In this document: in pieces, positions 15,003 to 17,978 of the stretch
How the letters are laid out: the number at the start of each line of letters is the position of its first letter
How positions within the stretch are numbered: the first letter of the stretch is position 1
NCBI GenBank assembly: GCA_005223375.1
Contig: RXOD01004819.1
Coordinates: 1-17,978 of the forward strand
Origin: Amoebophrya sp. AT5.2
Lineage: Eukaryota; Sar; Dinophyceae; Syndiniales; Amoebophryaceae
Direction: 5' to 3'
Length of the DNA stretch: 17,978 bases
Position numbers and translations under genes: made by a program
Notes under the pieces: model-generated
Seen by the model: the letters and a program-made list of their open reading frames with translations, nothing else
Databases searched by the model: none
What the model was told of the DNA's origin: nothing

Positions 15003-17978
15003 TCATCCTCTCGTGTGCGGTCTGTTCAGCTTCCCGTAAGCCTCGCCGGCGCCACCGGTGGAGTCATGCGACACTGAGTTATCCTTATCAGTCCCTGTTC
15101 CAGCGCCGCTCGTGCGCTTGCGCTGCTCATGCTCTCCTTCTCCAACGGAGATACTGTTCTCCCCGGGAAAGCCAGCACGCGTCTGCGGTCGTGATCCAGA
15201 GCCAGATATGCCGCCAATGTTCGCTGCAGATGAAGAAGACGATGAGCCGCCCGCGCCGCCGTGCCCACCGATATTTACCACATTGCTCCGCACGTACCCA
15301 ATCTTCCCGAGTGGCGCAGGAGGTAGCCGCCGTCCGTAGTTCAGGTTTTCGGTTGCTTTCCGTCCCCCTGCGGCTCGACCGCGGTTCATCTGGTGCGCAG
15401 CTGCTCCCGCTCCTCCGTCCGCCGCAGCAGAAACGCCAGGCATCGCCGCCGTGATCTGCCGCGCGCGCTCGAGTTGGTAGTTCACCCCATAAGGCTGGTT
15501 CGGATCACTCCGCCCGCGCTGCTGTGCGAGGAACTGACCTCCTCGATTCATGTCCAACGCCACGTCCACGACCTGTCTCTGTTTACCGCTTTGGAATTGG
15601 ATCCGCAGGCTGCTTTCCTCGTCATACAGGCTGGGCTCTTGAGATGATGAATGAGGGTGCTGCAAAGACTCAACAGACCCGGCGCCGGCCGCAGCATCTC
15701 CTCCACCATCCGTGCCTGCTCTCCCTCTTGCACCGCACTCTACAGGCGGTCCCCGTGAATTCGATGATCCACCCCCCGGCCGCACACCCCCGGATGAAGA
15801 CGAGGAGCCTCCGGCGCCCGCTGCGGCCTGATGAGCATGAGCCGCTGGCTTGCTACCGGCGCCGCGGGAATGCGGTTGTGCACCAGGTGCAGCCGCTGCT
15901 GTTCTGGATGTGACCCGGCTGTTGCCGCGAGAGTTGTGCTGCGTGTGGGTGTGCAATGCGTCAATGAAGGGCTCACCAACGTCCTCCCGTGCACTGCCCA
16001 GCACCACGTGCGGCCCGCCCGCCAGGGACAACGGCGGCAGACGCACTTCAACAATGTTTGCAGCGTGCTGATGATGTGTGCTACTGGAACTTCCTCCACC
16101 AATAGGCGCACTCCCTTCCCGAATAGCCGCTTCGGCTTCCGAACAGGACACCTCGGCAGCACCACCGCCCGTGCCGGAGTGGTCGGAGTAAAACAAATTA
16201 ATCTGCGGCTTTTCTTCGCCGGACTTCGCACGAATTTCCAGACCGCGCGGCCGACTCTTTTCCTTCTTTTCTCCCTGGATCCGCAGACTTTGCACTTCGG
16301 AATTTGTCACTGCCTTCGATGGAGAGTTCGCGTTCGCGGACGAAACACTTGCTTCCCGTGGGCTCGCTTTGCCAACGTAAAAGGGCGGCTGTTTCATCGA
16401 TCCCTCCCCGACCCCCGGCGCGGGCCCTCCACCCGGCGCCGCTTGCGCAGGCCCCGGCCCCCCGCCACCCGGCAATATGTTTACCGGATCCAACAAGCCC
16501 GTTTCCAGCATATGCCGCTGGTCTTCTGCCAGTTTCTCCCGGTGCGCTCGCGCCGAGGCGGCGGGCGAGTGGCCCGGGCTGCCCTTCGGCGAAGCCGTGT
16601 GCTGAGTCACGACCCGATGCCCGTGCACGGGGGACAGCGGGCGGCCGGCGTGAAGCGGTCCGACTGAGTTAGCGCCGACGAGGCCGTTGTGCATGTAGCC
16701 GTCAAAATTTGCGTTGAATCCTGCGGACGGCGACCTCGGGAAGTGATCGACTAACCCCCCAGATGCTGCGCCCAACGACGACGGATTCGGCTCGAGCGGC
16801 GGCGCCTCTATGGTTAGGTTGTTCCTCATCCTCCCCGGTGCTGGTCGTGGTGGTGCAGCAGCACTGGAATAAGAACTCGAAGACGCCGCGCGCGCTTTTC
16901 CTGGACTGGTCCCCGGCCTCATTGCGCCAGCATCCCCTGCAAACACCCCCGCTTCCGCATGTCCCGGAGGCACCGAGCTTGTGATGCGGATCGCGTGCAG
17001 CCCTCCTTGCTGCTGACCGGTCGAAGCAGCCGCGCCGCCCCGCCCCGCGCCCGTGTGTCCGGCCCCAACCATCATGTTGTGGTGCGCCCCGACGTGAACG
17101 TTGTCCAGGCCCTTCGTCGCGGTCTGCAGAAACTCGTGAGCCGCTGCGCGCGGGTGCATCGAGCCACTCATCCCCTGCAAATCGAACATGCTGCCGCTCG
17201 GCGCCGAGCGGAGTTGAGACCTCGTTCCCGGTCGGGAGCTCGGATTGGACGAGTGGCCCTCGATGCGGAGGCTTTGCGCACCTCCGCGACTTCCTCCCGG
17301 GGGCGGCATACCAGCTGCTGCGCCTCCGAGCGCGACGCCTTGCTCGTCCAGCACTGAGCCCTGTTCTGCCGTTAAGCTGAGCAGACTTCCGCCGCCCCTG
17401 ATCGGATCTGCGCTGCGCCCCTGCCGCACCTGTGGCGGCGGCCGCATGACGTTGTAGTTGTCCCGGTCGCCCTGCTGCTGCACGGACAAAGCGTGCAGAA
17501 AGTTGTTACTCGCGCCTCGTATGCCGTTGCCCGAAATCGCGGCGGGGGCAGGTTGTCGCTGCTGCATTTGTTGGAGTCGCTGCTTTTCGTGGAAGGCACG
17601 CTGATCCTCTGCGGGGCCCCTCGGAAACTCGAAATTCTGCAGATTCAGCCGTTTCGATTGTGGCGGAAAGAGCTCGGTCCCGGGGAGCCCGGCCTCTGGC
17701 GCCTGTGCGGGCGGCCGCATGTCCTCCTCAATGTTCCTCCTGCCGTGCGGGTCGTTGGTGTGCTGTGGAAGGTTCAGCCATTTGTCGCGGCTGCGGGGCG
17801 AAGGGGTGGCATGCAGCCGAGGGCTCATCGGCATCGTGCGCACGTTGAAGCCCATCTCCTGGGCCTTCCTCAACCCCTCCAGCTGCTCCTGCCCCGGCGC
17901 GTGGTGGAGATTCGCAAGACCTACTCCGCTGACCCCCGAGTACTTCTCCGGCGACCGGCTTGGCGGCCGCGATCCCGT
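15003..17978 (-). CDS. Large disordered Ser/Gly/Ala/Pro-rich protein with repeated Leu-Arg-Ile motif (5' end outside window)
   Basis: The frame is open from the window edge through 991 codons to a TGA, so the start lies to the right; TTG or ATG codons inside the frame are not needed as starts. The protein is almost entirely low complexity and probably intrinsically disordered. It has Ser runs, Gly/Ala runs, a Gln-rich patch (QRLQQMQQRQ) and His-rich segments. A short strand-like motif recurs: SLRIEG, AIRITS, NLTIEA, SLRIQG, LEIRAKS, VEVRLPP and SLRIQF, at about residues 236, 329, 387, 564, 580, 643 and 790 of the visible part. Many Ser-Pro sites with nearby basic residues (SPEK, SPRL, SPRSR, SPGK, SPKG, SPRE, SPSK) suggest proline-directed phosphorylation. 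I see no enzyme domain, signal peptide or membrane segment. A scaffold or cytoskeleton-associated role is conceivable but unproven. Confidence 0.7.
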   Translation of the reverse strand, partial: TGSRPPSRSPEKYSGVSGVGLANLHHAPGQEQLEGLRKAQEMGFNVRTMPMSPRLHATPSPRSRDKWLNLPQHTNDPHGRRNIEEDMRPPAQAPEAGLPGTELFPPQSKRLNLQNFEFPRGPAEDQRAFHEKQRLQQMQQRQPAPAAISGNGIRGASNNFLHALSVQQQGDRDNYNVMRPPPQVRQGRSADPIRGGGSLLSLTAEQGSVLDEQGVALGGAAAGMPPPGGSRGGAQSLRIEGHSSNPSSRPGTRSQLRSAPSGSMFDLQGMSGSMHPRAAAHEFLQTATKGLDNVHVGAHHNMMVGAGHTGAGRGGAAASTGQQQGGLHAIRITSSVPPGHAEAGVFAGDAGAMRPGTSPGKARAASSSSYSSAAAPPRPAPGRMRNNLTIEAPPLEPNPSSLGAASGGLVDHFPRSPSAGFNANFDGYMHNGLVGANSVGPLHAGRPLSPVHGHRVVTQHTASPKGSPGHSPAASARAHREKLAEDQRHMLETGLLDPVNILPGGGGPGPAQAAPGGGPAPGVGEGSMKQPPFYVGKASPREASVSSANANSPSKAVTNSEVQSLRIQGEKKEKSRPRGLEIRAKSGEEKPQINLFYSDHSGTGGGAAEVSCSEAEAAIREGSAPIGGGSSSSTHHQHAANIVEVRLPPLSLAGGPHVVLGSAREDVGEPFIDALHTHTQHNSRGNSRVTSRTAAAAPGAQPHSRGAGSKPAAHAHQAAAGAGGSSSSSGGVRPGGGSSNSRGPPVECGARGRAGTDGGGDAAAGAGSVESLQHPHSSSQEPSLYDEESSLRIQFQSGKQRQVVDVALDMNRGGQFLAQQRGRSDPNQPYGVNYQLERARQITAAMPGVSAAADGGAGAAAHQMNRGRAAGGRKATENLNYGRRLPPAPLGKIGYVRSNVVNIGGHGGAGGSSSSSSAANIGGISGSGSRPQTRAGFPGENSISVGEGEHEQRKRTSGAGTGTDKDNSVSHDSTGGAGEAYGKLNRPHTRG

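Overview
The window looks like nuclear DNA of a unicellular eukaryote. Three very long open frames (about 2.9 to 5.6 kb) lie head to tail on the minus strand. There is no bacterial operon spacing and no ribosome-binding sites, the proteins are rich in low-complexity tracts, and the spacers are noticeably AT-richer than the genes. The genes appear mostly intron-poor. The introns that can be suspected carry GTAAGT donors inside repeated, inverted-repeat-flanked sequence, like the 'introner elements' of some protists. An alveolate is my best guess, and an Amoebophrya-like (Syndiniales) parasite is plausible because it combines same-strand genes, alpha-solenoid organelle-type proteins and introner-like insertions. 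This is inference; no marker gene fixes the taxon.

Layout from left to right, all on the minus strand unless stated. (1) Positions 52-374 hold the first exon of a small charged protein whose remainder lies outside the window. (2) Positions 375-2089 are mostly non-coding, with a structured patch near 1430-1560. (3) Positions 2090-2902 hold a possible 3' exon and a roughly 490-bp insertion flanked by imperfect terminal inverted repeats. (4) Positions 2875-7665 encode a 1596-residue protein with a signal peptide and no family that I recognise. (5) Positions 7666-8200 are a spacer. (6) Positions 8201-13771 encode a 1856-residue alpha-solenoid protein resembling the heptatricopeptide/octotricopeptide-type organelle RNA-binding proteins, interrupted by a 79-bp near-perfect foldback. 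(7) Positions 13772-15002 are an AT-richer spacer containing a possible small ORF or exon (14587-14763). (8) Positions 15003-17978 encode the C-terminal 991 residues of a disordered Ser/Gly/Ala/Pro-rich protein with a recurring Leu-Arg-Ile motif, cut by the window edge.

Nothing ties these genes into one pathway. Shared strand and head-to-tail order fit a unidirectional gene array rather than an operon. The most distinctive signals are two. One is the repeated GTAAGT-containing terminal repeat seen three times (28-68, 2413-2449, 2862-2902). The other is the long foldback inside the solenoid gene. No tRNA, rRNA, CRISPR array or recognisable transposase was found.
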